Assembly: GCF_017894365.1 (NCBI RefSeq)
Contig: NZ_CP059467.1
Span: forward strand, 4,312,838 to 4,376,837
Reading direction: 5' to 3'
DNA: 64,000 nucleotides
DNA from: Aromatoleum bremense
GTDB taxonomy: Bacteria; Pseudomonadota; Gammaproteobacteria; Burkholderiales; Rhodocyclaceae
Part shown: positions 35,596 through 44,194 of the stretch, in pieces
Layout of the letters: every line of letters begins with the position of its first letter
How positions within the stretch are numbered: position 1 is the stretch's first letter
Notes under the pieces: model-generated
Told to the model about the DNA's origin: nothing
Seen by the model: the letters and a program-made list of their open reading frames with translations, nothing else
Databases searched by the model: none
Position numbers and translations under genes: made by a program

Positions 35596-36061
35596 TTCTC
35601 CCCCGATCTGATTCGGTTTTACCCCTACGCAGGACGAGAAGTCCATGGTCGCCCTCGCCGACGACTTCGTCCCGTTGATTCAGCATGCTGATGTATTCGA
35701 TCACCATGCCGCGCGCCGCGCTCTTCGTCTCCCGCTTGCTCTCGACACGAACCTTCACACGAACCGTGTCGCCGATGTGGATCGGATTGGTGAAGCGATA
35801 GTTCCAATAAAGCGAAGCCGTATAGGCCACATTCATGAACTCCGGAATGCGGAACTTCATCCCTTCGGTCAATGCAAGCCCGAGCAGTCCATGTGCAATT
35901 CGCGTCTTGTACGGCCCTTTCCTGGCGTACTCCTCATCCGTGTGCAGGGGAAACCAATCGCCCGACAGGGCGGCAAAGCCGACGATGTCGGCTTCGGTAA
36001 TCGTCCTCCCAGGCGACAAGTACTCGCCACCCACCACAATGTCCTCAAAGTACTTTGCCAC
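35585..36061 (-). CDS. MaoC-like (R)-specific enoyl-CoA hydratase
   Basis: The 158-residue single hot-dog domain carries the hydratase-2 motif with catalytic Asp and His (SGDWFPLHTDEEYA, then RIAHGLLGLALTEG). Such enzymes hydrate trans-2-enoyl-CoA to (R)-3-hydroxyacyl-CoA, or act as mesaconyl-type hydratases on branched acids. It lies between a CoA transferase upstream (32 bp) and an MBL-fold gene downstream (overlap), forming a three-gene operon. The natural substrate is unknown. Confidence 0.85.
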   Translation of the reverse strand: MAKYFEDIVVGGEYLSPGRTITEADIVGFAALSGDWFPLHTDEEYARKGPYKTRIAHGLLGLALTEGMKFRIPEFMNVAYTASLYWNYRFTNPIHIGDTVRVKVRVESKRETKSAARGMVIEYISMLNQRDEVVGEGDHGLLVLRRGKTESDRGRNGQ

Positions 36062-36093
36062 ATTCGCTCCTCGTGATTGGAAGCCCCGTCGGG

Positions 36094-37389
36094 TCAGAGC
36101 AGCCGCATCTTCCTGGCCGCTTCCCGCAGTTCATGGCGGAAATCCGGATGTGCGATGTTGATGAGGGCCTCGGCGCGTTGCTTGGCCGTCTTTCCTCGCA
36201 GTTCGGCAACACCAAACTCCGTGACAACGTAGTTCACGTCGTTCTTGCTCGTGCTTACATGCGTTCCCGGAGACAGCGTGGGAACAATGCGCGAGATGGA
36301 GTCTTCCTTGGCGGTCGACGGCAATACGATGATCGCCTTGCCGCCGTTCGATCGATTGGCCGCACGCACGAAGTCGCTTTGCCCGCCCGTGCCGGAAATT
36401 GGGGTGAATCCCAGGCTTTCGGACCCGCATTGGCCGATCAGGTCCACCTGCATCGTTGCGTTGATCGCAATCAGGTTGTCGTTCTGGCCGGCAAAGTAAG
36501 GATCATTGGTGAAATCCGAGGGGTGAATTTCGAGTCCGGGATTGCGGTGCATGAACTCGTAGAGTTTCTTCGACCCAAGCGCGAAGGTGGCCAGCGTTTT
36601 TCCATGGTGGTAGTTCTTGCGCCGATTCGTGACGACGCCCGCCTCGATCAGGGTCATGATTCCGTCACCGAGCATTTCGGTATGAACCCCCAGATCGCGC
36701 TTGTTCGTCAGTTGCATTACGACCGCATCCGGAATCGCCCCGTAGCCGATTTGGAGGGTCGCCCCGTCCGGAATCATGTCTGCCACATATTTCCCGATCG
36801 CTTCCTGTACGGGGCCGATCTTCGGCAAGCCGACTTCCGGGATCGGATCCTCGCCTTCGACGATGGCGGCGACCTGGGAAACGTGAACATGACAGTCCCC
36901 GTGGACAAACGGCACGTTCGGGTTCGTCTCGATAACGACAGCACGCGCGCGCTCGATCGCCGCCATCGTGTAATCGGCCGCGAGCCCGAGGGAAAAGTAG
37001 CCGTGCTCGTCCATCGGAGACGCGAGCGTGAAAACCACATCCGCGGGCGTCAGCCCCCGCGCAATGAGTACTGGCAGTTCAGAGAAGTAAGCCGGGAGGT
37101 AATCGTTCCACCCCTCCTGCCCGCCCGGACGGGAAGCCGGTCCGAAAAAGTAGGCAATGTGTCGAATGTGCTCCGAGGTTGCCGGATCGACATAGTCGTA
37201 CTTCTTCAAGGGAAGGATCTGGGCCACCTTCACATCGAAAAAGCTCCGACGTTGCTCCGACAATGCAGTCATGAGCCGAACAGGCTCCGCTGGCCCCGTG
37301 GGCAGAACGATCGTGTCTCCATTCCTGACAACACGAATGGCATCCTCCGCGGCCAAACGCTTCTTCAGATACAGTTCCTTGAATGACAT
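36094..37389 (-). CDS. Acetyl-CoA hydrolase/4-hydroxybutyrate CoA-transferase family protein
   Basis: The 431-residue enzyme belongs to the class I CoA-transferase (Cat2/4HBT) family. An N-terminal domain carries VRNGDTIVLPTGPAEPVRLM. The C-terminal domain has QIGYGAIPDAVVMQL and a probable catalytic Glu in DLGVHTEMLGDG, followed by the glycine-rich GFTPISGTGGQSDFVRAA. It would move CoA between carboxylates, offering ligase-independent activation of an acid. The start at 37389 follows GGAGACAAG, a good ribosome binding site. A palindromic site lies about 13 bp further upstream. It is first in the operon with MaoC and the MBL-fold gene. Confidence 0.85.
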   Translation of the reverse strand: MSFKELYLKKRLAAEDAIRVVRNGDTIVLPTGPAEPVRLMTALSEQRRSFFDVKVAQILPLKKYDYVDPATSEHIRHIAYFFGPASRPGGQEGWNDYLPAYFSELPVLIARGLTPADVVFTLASPMDEHGYFSLGLAADYTMAAIERARAVVIETNPNVPFVHGDCHVHVSQVAAIVEGEDPIPEVGLPKIGPVQEAIGKYVADMIPDGATLQIGYGAIPDAVVMQLTNKRDLGVHTEMLGDGIMTLIEAGVVTNRRKNYHHGKTLATFALGSKKLYEFMHRNPGLEIHPSDFTNDPYFAGQNDNLIAINATMQVDLIGQCGSESLGFTPISGTGGQSDFVRAANRSNGGKAIIVLPSTAKEDSISRIVPTLSPGTHVSTSKNDVNYVVTEFGVAELRGKTAKQRAEALINIAHPDFRHELREAARKMRLL

Positions 37390-37401
37390 CTTGTCTCCAG
37401 A

Positions 37402-37423
37402 CTCATTAGTAATTATTGATGAG
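37402..37423. promoter_or_regulatory. 22-bp imperfect palindrome before the CoA-transferase operon
   Basis: The arms CTCAT and ATGAG are perfect, and the centre TAATTA is itself palindromic; only two base-pairs of the 22-bp site break the symmetry. It lies 13 bp upstream of the start codon, so a bound repressor would block transcription or translation initiation. It is unlike the TCAAGTACTTGA sites, which suggests a different regulator. The rest of 37424-37570 is non-coding. Confidence 0.55.
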
Positions 37424-37570
37424 GGGCCGTACGCTCCGGACACCCGAGTCGTCGCCTGACCGGCGAGTTCAGGACGTAGTCCGCCCTGGGTTCCCGGCAT
37501 CGAAGCGCCCCTGAAGACGCTTCGATGCCTCGATCCCATACGCAATTTGCTGAAAGTGAGATTGCTGCGG

Positions 37571-38524
37571 CTAGCTGACGCCAACCCGCTTGAGCAGCGC
37601 CTTGAACTCACCGACGATTCCGCGCCGGAGGGTCAGCACACACAGCACGAAGATGGCCCCCATGATCACGCTGACCCAGGATCCGACCTTGTCCGACAGT
37701 TCGCTCTCGAGCGTGACCACCAATGCCGACCCGACCAAGGGCCCGAAGATCGTTCCCAGGCCCCCGAGCAGGGTCATCAGCACGACCTCACCGGACATAT
37801 GCCAATGCACGTCCGTGAGTGAAGCGAGCTGAAACACGAGGGTCTTCGTTGCGCCGGCCATGCCCGCCAGGGCGGCCGAGATCACGAAGGCGACAAGCTT
37901 GAACCTGCTCACGTCGTATCCCAGCGAGATCGCCCGCGCCTCGTTCTCGCGGATCGCCTTCAGGATCTGGCCGAAGGGGGAATGGATGGTGCGATGGACG
38001 ACGAAAAACCCGAAGCAAAACACGGCATACACCAGGTAGTACATGGCCATGTTGCTCGAAAGGTCGATCACCCCGAGAAGATGTCCCCTCGGCACCCCCT
38101 GGAAACCATCTTCGCCTCCGGTCGCCCTGACCTGGAGCACCAGGAAGAACACCATCTGGGCAAGTGCCAGCGTGATCATCGCGAAATAGATACCGGTGCG
38201 CCGGATTGCCAGAACTCCGAAGAGCCAGCCGAGCAGCCCCGCCGCGAGCGTTCCCGAAATGATCCCCAGTTCCGGTGTCACGCCGACGTCGCGCATCATC
38301 ATCCCGCAGACGTAACCGGAAACTCCGAGAAATGCGGCATGGCCAAAGGACAGCAGCCCGATGAAGCCGAGGAGCAGGTTGAAAGCGCACGCGAATAACC
38401 CGAAGCACAGCACCTTCATCAGGAACGTCGGGTAGATGGCGAACGGGGCGACCAACCCGAAGACGAAGAGAATCGCGAGCGTCGCTCGCGTCATTGTTTC
38501 TTGACTGGATCTGTTCCGAATCAT
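37571..38524 (-). CDS. livM: Branched-chain-type ABC transporter permease LivM
   Basis: The 317-residue inner-membrane protein has about eight to ten hydrophobic segments and the LivM signature region GLLSFGHAAFLGVSGYVCGM, then IRENEARAISLGYDVSRFKL as the coupling loop. The start at 38524 follows GGGAGGTAGTC. It is the last gene of the long leftward operon, 19 bp after livH. With LivH, LivK, LivF and LivG it forms a HAAT-type importer. Its position next to bad genes suggests import of an alicyclic or aromatic carboxylate rather than amino acids. Confidence 0.9.
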   Translation of the reverse strand: MIRNRSSQETMTRATLAILFVFGLVAPFAIYPTFLMKVLCFGLFACAFNLLLGFIGLLSFGHAAFLGVSGYVCGMMMRDVGVTPELGIISGTLAAGLLGWLFGVLAIRRTGIYFAMITLALAQMVFFLVLQVRATGGEDGFQGVPRGHLLGVIDLSSNMAMYYLVYAVFCFGFFVVHRTIHSPFGQILKAIRENEARAISLGYDVSRFKLVAFVISAALAGMAGATKTLVFQLASLTDVHWHMSGEVVLMTLLGGLGTIFGPLVGSALVVTLESELSDKVGSWVSVIMGAIFVLCVLTLRRGIVGEFKALLKRVGVS

Positions 38525-38543
38525 GACTACCTCCCGGCTCGAA

Positions 38544-39425
38544 TCAGGATCTACCGAATAGACCGGCAGGACGAATGAACAGCACGATGACCATGACAAC
38601 AAACACCACGATGCTGGATCCCTCGGGATAGACCACCTTGGTCAGCCCTTCGATGACCCCGAGCCCGAGTCCCGTGAAGATCGAACCCAGGATCGACCCC
38701 ATCCCGCCGATGACGACCACCGCAAACACAACGATGAGCAGATTCGATCCCATGACCGGACTCACCTGAAAGACCGGTGCGGCAAGAACGCCCGCAAAGG
38801 CGGCCAGTGCGACGCCGAACCCGTACGTGAGGGTAATGAGGACGGGTACGTTGATCCCCAGGGCCTGTACGATCTGCGGGTTCTCGGTGCCCGCGCGCAG
38901 GTAGGCGCCGAGCTTCGTCTTCTCGATCATGAACCACGTGCCGAAGCAAACCGTCAGGGCGGCGACAACAACCCAGGCGCGATAGGTCGGCAGGAACATG
39001 AACCCGAGCGGAATGCCTCCCGCCAACGCCTCGGGAACCTCGTAGCTTTGGCCCGAGATCCCGAACTGATCGCGGAAAACACCTTCGACGATCAATGCCA
39101 GCCCAAAAGTCAGCAGCAGACCGTACAAGTGGTCGAGCTTGTACAACCTCCGAAGGAGGATGCGCTCGATGGCGACGCCAAATGCCCCTACAAGTACCGG
39201 CGCGATGACAAGCGCACCCCAATAGCTGATGCCGAACTTCGTCAGCGCGATCCATGCGACGAAGGCCCCCATCATGTACATGGCGCCATGCGCGAAGTTG
39301 ATGATGTTCAGCAATCCGAAAATGATCGCGAGGCCGAGGCTCAGGACGGCGTAGAACGAGCCGTTGATCAACCCCACCAACAACTGGCTCGCGAGCACCG
39401 CGGTCGGCATTCCGAGTATTTCCAT
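38544..39425 (-). CDS. livH: Branched-chain-type ABC transporter permease LivH
   Basis: The 293-residue integral membrane protein has the LivH pattern: LLVGLINGSFYAVLSLGLAI and FGLLNIINFAHGAMYMMGAF at the N-terminus, and VVIGGMGSILGSIFTGLGLG near the C-terminus. The start MEILGM at 39425 is preceded by AGGGGGATTCTC. It heterodimerises with LivM to form the membrane channel. Confidence 0.92.
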   Translation of the reverse strand: MEILGMPTAVLASQLLVGLINGSFYAVLSLGLAIIFGLLNIINFAHGAMYMMGAFVAWIALTKFGISYWGALVIAPVLVGAFGVAIERILLRRLYKLDHLYGLLLTFGLALIVEGVFRDQFGISGQSYEVPEALAGGIPLGFMFLPTYRAWVVVAALTVCFGTWFMIEKTKLGAYLRAGTENPQIVQALGINVPVLITLTYGFGVALAAFAGVLAAPVFQVSPVMGSNLLIVVFAVVVIGGMGSILGSIFTGLGLGVIEGLTKVVYPEGSSIVVFVVMVIVLFIRPAGLFGRS

Positions 39426-39491
39426 GAGAATCCCCCTGCCCGGCATGGCTCACCATGCCAGGCATCCAAGATGGCAGCGCTAATTTCGTGA

Positions 39492-40700
39492 TTACTTCTT
39501 GATCAGCGGGCAGCGCGAATCGGCCAGCGACTGGAACGCTTCGTCGCCGGGGATCGTCGCTTTGATCGTGTAGTAATCCCAGGGATACTTGGACTCGGAA
39601 GGCTTCTTGACCTGGACGAGATACATGTCGTGCACCATCCGGCCGTCGTCGCGAATCTTGCCGCCCCAGGCGAAGAAGTCGTTGATCGGCGTCTTCTTCA
39701 TCTGCGCCATGACTTTCTGCGTGTCATCGGTCCCGGTGGCCTTGACCGCCTTCAGGTACTGGTAGACCGCCGAGTACTGGGCGGCGTGGATCATGGTCGG
39801 CATCTTCTTCTGCTGCTCGAAGAAGCGCTTGGACCACGCCCGCGTCTCGTCATTGCGGTCCCAGTAGAAGCCGGTGGTCAGGTACATCCCCTGTGTGTTC
39901 TTCAGACCCAGCGAATGCACGTCGCTGATGAAGATCAGCAGGCCGGCGAGCGATTGCGTCGGCGTAATGCCGAATTCGGCGGCCTGCTTGATCGAATTGG
40001 CCATATCCGCACCCGCGTTGGCGAGACCGATGACCTGGGCGCCGGAAGCCTGAGCCTTCAGGAGGAACGACGAAAAGTCGCTGCCGGGGAACGGGTGCCG
40101 GGCGTTGCCCAGGACTTTCCCCCCCTGTGCCGTGACGACCGCGCTCGCATCCTTTTCCACCGTGTGGCCGAATGCATAGTCCGCGGTCAGGAAAAACCAG
40201 CTCTTGCCCCCCTGCTGCGTCACCGCCTTCGCCGTGCCGTTGGCCAGCGCGTAGGTGTCATAGCCATAGTGAATCGTGACGTCGTTGCAATTTTCATTGG
40301 TAATCGAGCTGGCCGCCGGAGCGGTCCCGAGCACGAGCCGATTCTTGTCCTTGGCGACCTTCATCACGGCGAGTGCCACGGGGGTCGTGACGACATCGGA
40401 GACCGTATCGACGCCCTCGCGCTCGAACCATTCCCGTGCCTTGGCGGACGCGATGTCGGCCTTGTTCAGGTGGTCTGCGGTGACCATTTCGATCTTGAAC
40501 GCCGGCTTTTCGGCTGCCACAAAATCCTCGATGGCCATCTTCGTCGCCAGCACCGAACCGTGGCCCGCGAGATCCGAATACTGCCCGGACAGGTCCGTCA
40601 AAACGCCGATCTTGACGACGCTATCGGAAATCTGTGCCTGAGCGAGCCCGGACATCGCCAACAACGCGACCATGCCCGCGGCAATTTTTTTCGCTTTCAT
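39492..40700 (-). CDS. Periplasmic substrate-binding protein of the Liv-type transporter
   Basis: The 402-residue protein has a Sec signal peptide (IAAGMVALLAMSGLAQA). The body is a type 1 periplasmic binding fold (Peripla_BP_6): VVKIGVLTDLSGQYSDLAGH at the start, GKSWFFLTADYAFGHTVEKD in the middle. Relatives encoded in aromatic- and alicyclic-acid clusters bind aryl or cyclic carboxylates, whereas true LivK binds leucine; the ligand here is inferred from context only. It lies between livF and livH. Its start follows an AGGAGA-rich leader. Confidence 0.9.
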   Translation of the reverse strand: MKAKKIAAGMVALLAMSGLAQAQISDSVVKIGVLTDLSGQYSDLAGHGSVLATKMAIEDFVAAEKPAFKIEMVTADHLNKADIASAKAREWFEREGVDTVSDVVTTPVALAVMKVAKDKNRLVLGTAPAASSITNENCNDVTIHYGYDTYALANGTAKAVTQQGGKSWFFLTADYAFGHTVEKDASAVVTAQGGKVLGNARHPFPGSDFSSFLLKAQASGAQVIGLANAGADMANSIKQAAEFGITPTQSLAGLLIFISDVHSLGLKNTQGMYLTTGFYWDRNDETRAWSKRFFEQQKKMPTMIHAAQYSAVYQYLKAVKATGTDDTQKVMAQMKKTPINDFFAWGGKIRDDGRMVHDMYLVQVKKPSESKYPWDYYTIKATIPGDEAFQSLADSRCPLIKK

Positions 40701-40736
40701 CTTCTGTCTCCTTTGGTATGGGAAAAGAACCCGGCG

Positions 40737-41465
40737 TCAGACGCCGAGTGTTTGCTGCAGCCAATCCATCTTTTCCGGCAGCTCTTCGCGGGGGATCGTC
40801 GCCACCAGTTCGCCGTGCTCCAGCACGTAATGACGATCGGCCAATGGCGCCGCGAAGCGGAAGTTCTGCTCCACCAGCACGATGGTGTAGCCGCGCTGCT
40901 TGAGCACCGTAATGACTTCCCCCAGGCGCTTGACGATCACCGGTGCAAGCCCCTCGGTTATCTCGTCCAGAAGCAGGAGCTTTGCCCCGGTTCGAAGGAT
41001 CCGCGCCATCGCGAGCATTTGCTGCTCACCGCCCGACAGCTTGGTTCCCGGGCTGTTTCGGCGCTCCTTCAGGTTGGGGAACATGTCGTAGATCTCGTCG
41101 ACCGACATACCGCCACTGGCGACGACAGGCGCCAGCGTGAGGTTTTCCTCGGTCGACAGCGAGGCCAGAATTGCCCTTTCCTCGGGGCAGTAGCCGACCC
41201 CGCGCCGTGCAATTCTGTGTGTCGCCTCGTCGATGATCTGGTTGCCGTTGAGCATGATCGATCCGGTGCGCCGACCGACGAGGCCCATGATCGACTTGAG
41301 GCTCGTCGATCGACCCGAGCCGTTGCGGCCGAGAAGCGTCACGCACTCACCCTTATGAACGGTGAGATCGATACCATGCAGGACGTGCGATTCGCCGTAG
41401 AAGGCGTGCACGTCGGTCAATCGCAGAAACTCGGGTTGCGGCTGAAATGCGCTTGTCATGGTCAT
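40737..41465 (-). CDS. livF: ABC transporter ATPase LivF with Arg in Walker A
   Basis: The 242-residue ATPase has a signature motif LSGGEQQMLAMARIL, Walker B LLLLDEITEGLAP and a switch His-loop region replaced by LVEQNFRFA, as is normal in LivF. The Walker A loop reads LLGRNGSGRSTSLKSIMG, so the usual Lys is Arg (codon CGA). I believe the change recurs in some LivF relatives, but it should affect ATP hydrolysis. The partner LivG has a normal Walker A. The gene begins 7 bp after livG. Confidence 0.9.
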   Translation of the reverse strand: MTMTSAFQPQPEFLRLTDVHAFYGESHVLHGIDLTVHKGECVTLLGRNGSGRSTSLKSIMGLVGRRTGSIMLNGNQIIDEATHRIARRGVGYCPEERAILASLSTEENLTLAPVVASGGMSVDEIYDMFPNLKERRNSPGTKLSGGEQQMLAMARILRTGAKLLLLDEITEGLAPVIVKRLGEVITVLKQRGYTIVLVEQNFRFAAPLADRHYVLEHGELVATIPREELPEKMDWLQQTLGV

Positions 41466-41472
41466 TCCCCGA

Positions 41473-42240
41473 TCAGTGATGAGCGTCGCTCATGTCGTCG
41501 GAGCCGACATATGCTTCGAGCACCTGCGGATTCTTCGAAACCTCGTCGTAGCTTCCTTCGGCCAGGACCGAGCCACGCGTGAGGACAGTGATCCGGTCGC
41601 ACAGGTCGGCGACGACCGAGAGGTTATGCTCGACCATCAAGATGGTTCGGTTCGCGGAGACTTTCCGGATCAGATCGACCACGCGGGAGATGTCCTCTTG
41701 CCCCATCCCTTGGGTCGGCTCGTCGAGCAGCATCAGCTCGGGCTCGAGGGCCAGGGTCGTGGCAATCTCCAGGGCACGCTTGCGCCCGTACGACATCTCG
41801 GCGGTGGTGGTGTCCGCGAAGCGCCCGAGGCCCACTTCGTCCAGCAGAGCCATGGCTTCGTCGTTCAGTTTCGAAAGGGACTTCTCGGACTTCCAGAAAT
41901 GGAGCTCGGTACCGAGCTTCCGCTGCAAGCCGATGCGAACGTTCTCGAGCACCGACAAGTGCGGGAAGGTCGCCGAGATTTGAAACGACCGCACGAAACC
42001 CCGCCTGGCGGACACCGCCGGCGCTTCATGGGTGATGTCCTCACCCTTGAAGTGGATGGTCCCGGAGCTGGGCGGGAGAAACTTCGTGACCAGGTTGAAG
42101 AACGTGGTCTTCCCTGCGCCGTTGGGGCCGATCAGGGCGTGAATCGATCCACGGCGCACCTTCAGGCTGACGTCCGAGACCGCGGCAAAACCTTTGAAGT
42201 TCTTGCTGAGACCTCGTGTCTCGAGTATGAATTCGCTCAT
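41473..42240 (-). CDS. livG: ABC transporter ATPase LivG
   Basis: The 255-residue ATPase has an intact Walker A (LIGPNGAGKTTFFNLV), signature MSYGRKRALEIATTLAL, Walker B LMLLDEPTQGM and switch His in ILMVEHNLSVV. The extended loop after the Walker A, with FVRSFQISATFPHLSVLENV, is typical for LivG. It pairs with LivF at the cytosolic face of the LivHM channel. It is preceded by the acrylyl-CoA-reductase-like gene and lies in the middle of the operon. Confidence 0.93.
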   Translation of the reverse strand: MSEFILETRGLSKNFKGFAAVSDVSLKVRRGSIHALIGPNGAGKTTFFNLVTKFLPPSSGTIHFKGEDITHEAPAVSARRGFVRSFQISATFPHLSVLENVRIGLQRKLGTELHFWKSEKSLSKLNDEAMALLDEVGLGRFADTTTAEMSYGRKRALEIATTLALEPELMLLDEPTQGMGQEDISRVVDLIRKVSANRTILMVEHNLSVVADLCDRITVLTRGSVLAEGSYDEVSKNPQVLEAYVGSDDMSDAHH

Positions 42241-42267
42241 TGTCTCCTCCAGCGATCTTTGTCTTGT

Positions 42268-43263
42268 TTATGCGGAAACCCGGACAACGGTGCGGCCCTT
42301 GACCCGTCCTGCGACGAAGTCGTCGAAGCAGGTCGGCAGGGCCTCCAGGTCGATCACCCGCGTCACGTCCATCAGATGGCGCGGTTTGAGGTCGCTGGCC
42401 AGCCGGTCCCAGACCCGCTTGCGGGTTGGGTAGGCGATGAAGCCGGAATCGATTCCGAGGAGGCTGACGCCACGGAGAATGAAGGGAAACACCGTGCTTT
42501 CGAGCTTGAAGCCTGCGGCGTTTCCGACGCAGGCCACGGTGCCGGCCCGCTTCATTGTCGCGATGAGCCAGTTCAGGACCGGACCACCGACGTTGTCGAT
42601 CGCCCCTGCCCACTGACTCGCTTCCAGCGGCCGGATATTGTCGAGATCGATCGCGGACGTGAGCCTGACCTCGGAAGCGCCAAGCATTTCCAGGTACTCG
42701 GTCTCGGTGTCTTTTCGCGTCAAGCCGACAACGTGGTAGCCGAGACGCGAAAGCATGTCGATCGCGAGCCCTCCAACGCCACCGGTTGCGCCGCTGACGA
42801 CGACCGGGCCATTCGCCGGGGCAAGCCCGTTGTGCTCCATCCGCACGATGGCCAGTGCCGCCGTAAATCCAGCCGTTCCCAAGGCCATCGCTTCAAGGAG
42901 ATCCAGGCCGCAGGGCAGGGGAACCACCCAATCCGCCGGCACACACGCGAATTCGGCATAGCCGCCGTGATGTGAAACCCCGATGTCGAACGCGGTCGCC
43001 ACCACCTTGTCGCCCGGTGCGAACCGTGAATCCGTACTGGCCACCACCTCGCCGGCCATGTCGATGCCGCCGACACAGGGGAAGCGACGCACGATCCTCC
43101 CGGCACCGGTCGCAGCCAGCGCGTCCTTGTAGTTCACGCTCGAGTAGTGAACCCGGATAGTGACCTCGCCATCGTCAAGGTCTTCGGGTGCAAGCTGCGT
43201 CAGCCGGCCGGCAACGGTGCCGTCATCGGCCTTGTCGATCAAATATGCTCTGAAGGCGCTCAT
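42268..43263 (-). CDS. MDR oxidoreductase, YhdH/AcuI (acrylyl-CoA reductase) family
   Basis: The ~331-residue zinc-independent medium-chain dehydrogenase/reductase has an N-terminal GroES-like domain (VHYSSVNYKDALAATGAG). The NADPH Rossmann motif is VVVSGATGGVGGLAIDMLSR, and the YhdH-type VPLGKR-like YPTRKRVWDRLASDLKP is also present. AcuI/YhdH enzymes reduce the C=C of acrylyl-CoA and detoxify reactive enoyl-CoAs. In this operon it may protect against, or recycle, an unsaturated acyl-CoA by-product. The start at 43263 (MSAFRAYL) is chosen by family alignment; no strong ribosome binding site is visible and MMDHSM at 43278 is possible. A 160-bp gap separates it from badK. Confidence 0.85.
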   Translation of the reverse strand: MSAFRAYLIDKADDGTVAGRLTQLAPEDLDDGEVTIRVHYSSVNYKDALAATGAGRIVRRFPCVGGIDMAGEVVASTDSRFAPGDKVVATAFDIGVSHHGGYAEFACVPADWVVPLPCGLDLLEAMALGTAGFTAALAIVRMEHNGLAPANGPVVVSGATGGVGGLAIDMLSRLGYHVVGLTRKDTETEYLEMLGASEVRLTSAIDLDNIRPLEASQWAGAIDNVGGPVLNWLIATMKRAGTVACVGNAAGFKLESTVFPFILRGVSLLGIDSGFIAYPTRKRVWDRLASDLKPRHLMDVTRVIDLEALPTCFDDFVAGRVKGRTVVRVSA

Positions 43264-43423
43264 GCTGTGGTCCATCATTCGAGTGATCGGGACATCCCGA
43301 AAAGAAAGGTGGGAGGAGACCACCTCCTGGCGTCGGGCAAAGCGATCCCCTCCGGGCAGTAGCCGGATCGAAAAAACTACGGGGGGCCGCCAGGGCCGGG
43401 GGAGATCCTTCTCGGCGCGATGC

Positions 43424-44194
43424 TTAGGTGCCGGCAAACTCCGGTTTGCGCTTTTCCAGGAATGCCCGGACGCCCTCCCCCGCATCGCCGGTTTGCGTCG
43501 ACGCCGCAAAGAGCGCCGCTTCGGCCTCGAAGCCCTGCGTCAGGGGCAAATCTAGCGCGCGAGCCACCGCCTGCCGCGCCATCAGGAGCGAAGCGGGTGG
43601 CGGACTCCCCAGGACAGTTGCGAAACTCAGACCGATGGCAATCGGGTCGTCGCCCTCGTCGATCTTGCTGACCAGCCCGATCCGCTCAGCTTCCGCGGCA
43701 TCGAGAATCCGACCGGTTGCGATGATCTCGAGGGCTCGTGAGGCGCCAACGAGCCGTGGCAGACGCTGCGTGCCGCCGTAGCCTGGGATCAATCCAAGCT
43801 TGATCTCCGGGAGAGCGAATCGAGCTTTGGGGGTTGCCACCCTGAACGTACAGGCCATCGCCAATTCGAATCCCCCGCCAAACGCCACGCCTGAGACGAC
43901 CGCAATGGACGGAATCGGCAGTTCATCAAGCTTGGCAAAGGTGAGCTGTCCGAGTTGCGCGAACGCCTTCTGGTCCGCAGAATTCTTGCCCAGAATCTCC
44001 TTGACGTTGGCTCCTGCGCAGAACGCCTTGCTTCCTGCGCCGACAACAATCAGAAACTTCGCTTCCGATTGCCGGACTTCGTCGATGAGGGCTCCGATGC
44101 GCTGAATCATGTCGCCGTTCAGCGCATTCAGGGCTTCCGGCCGATTCAGGGTGATGACGGCGGCGTTGGCCCGGTACGTCAGCGTGGCGCTCAT
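43424..44194 (-). CDS. badK: Enoyl-CoA hydratase, candidate cyclohex-1-ene-1-carboxyl-CoA hydratase
   Basis: The 256-residue crotonase-family protein has the oxyanion-hole segments KAFCAGANVKEI and VSGVAFGGGFELAMAC, catalytic-region KLGLIPGYGGTQRLPRLVGA with Glu in the preceding FALPEIKLG, and the tail FLEKRKPEFAGT. Its start overlaps the badI stop (TGATG). In Rhodopseudomonas palustris BadK hydrates cyclohex-1-ene-1-carboxyl-CoA to the 2-hydroxy acid CoA, which BadH and BadI then process. The adjacency here supports that role, though the sequence alone marks only a hydratase. The symbol therefore rests on context. Confidence 0.75.
   Translation of the reverse strand: MSATLTYRANAAVITLNRPEALNALNGDMIQRIGALIDEVRQSEAKFLIVVGAGSKAFCAGANVKEILGKNSADQKAFAQLGQLTFAKLDELPIPSIAVVSGVAFGGGFELAMACTFRVATPKARFALPEIKLGLIPGYGGTQRLPRLVGASRALEIIATGRILDAAEAERIGLVSKIDEGDDPIAIGLSFATVLGSPPPASLLMARQAVARALDLPLTQGFEAEAALFAASTQTGDAGEGVRAFLEKRKPEFAGT

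Noticed and set aside
40737..41465. LivF as a pseudogene because of the altered Walker A
   Set aside because: The frame, signature motif and Walker B are intact, it lies in a complete operon, and a conservative Lys-to-Arg change can be tolerated. I treat it as a functional gene with an unusual residue.
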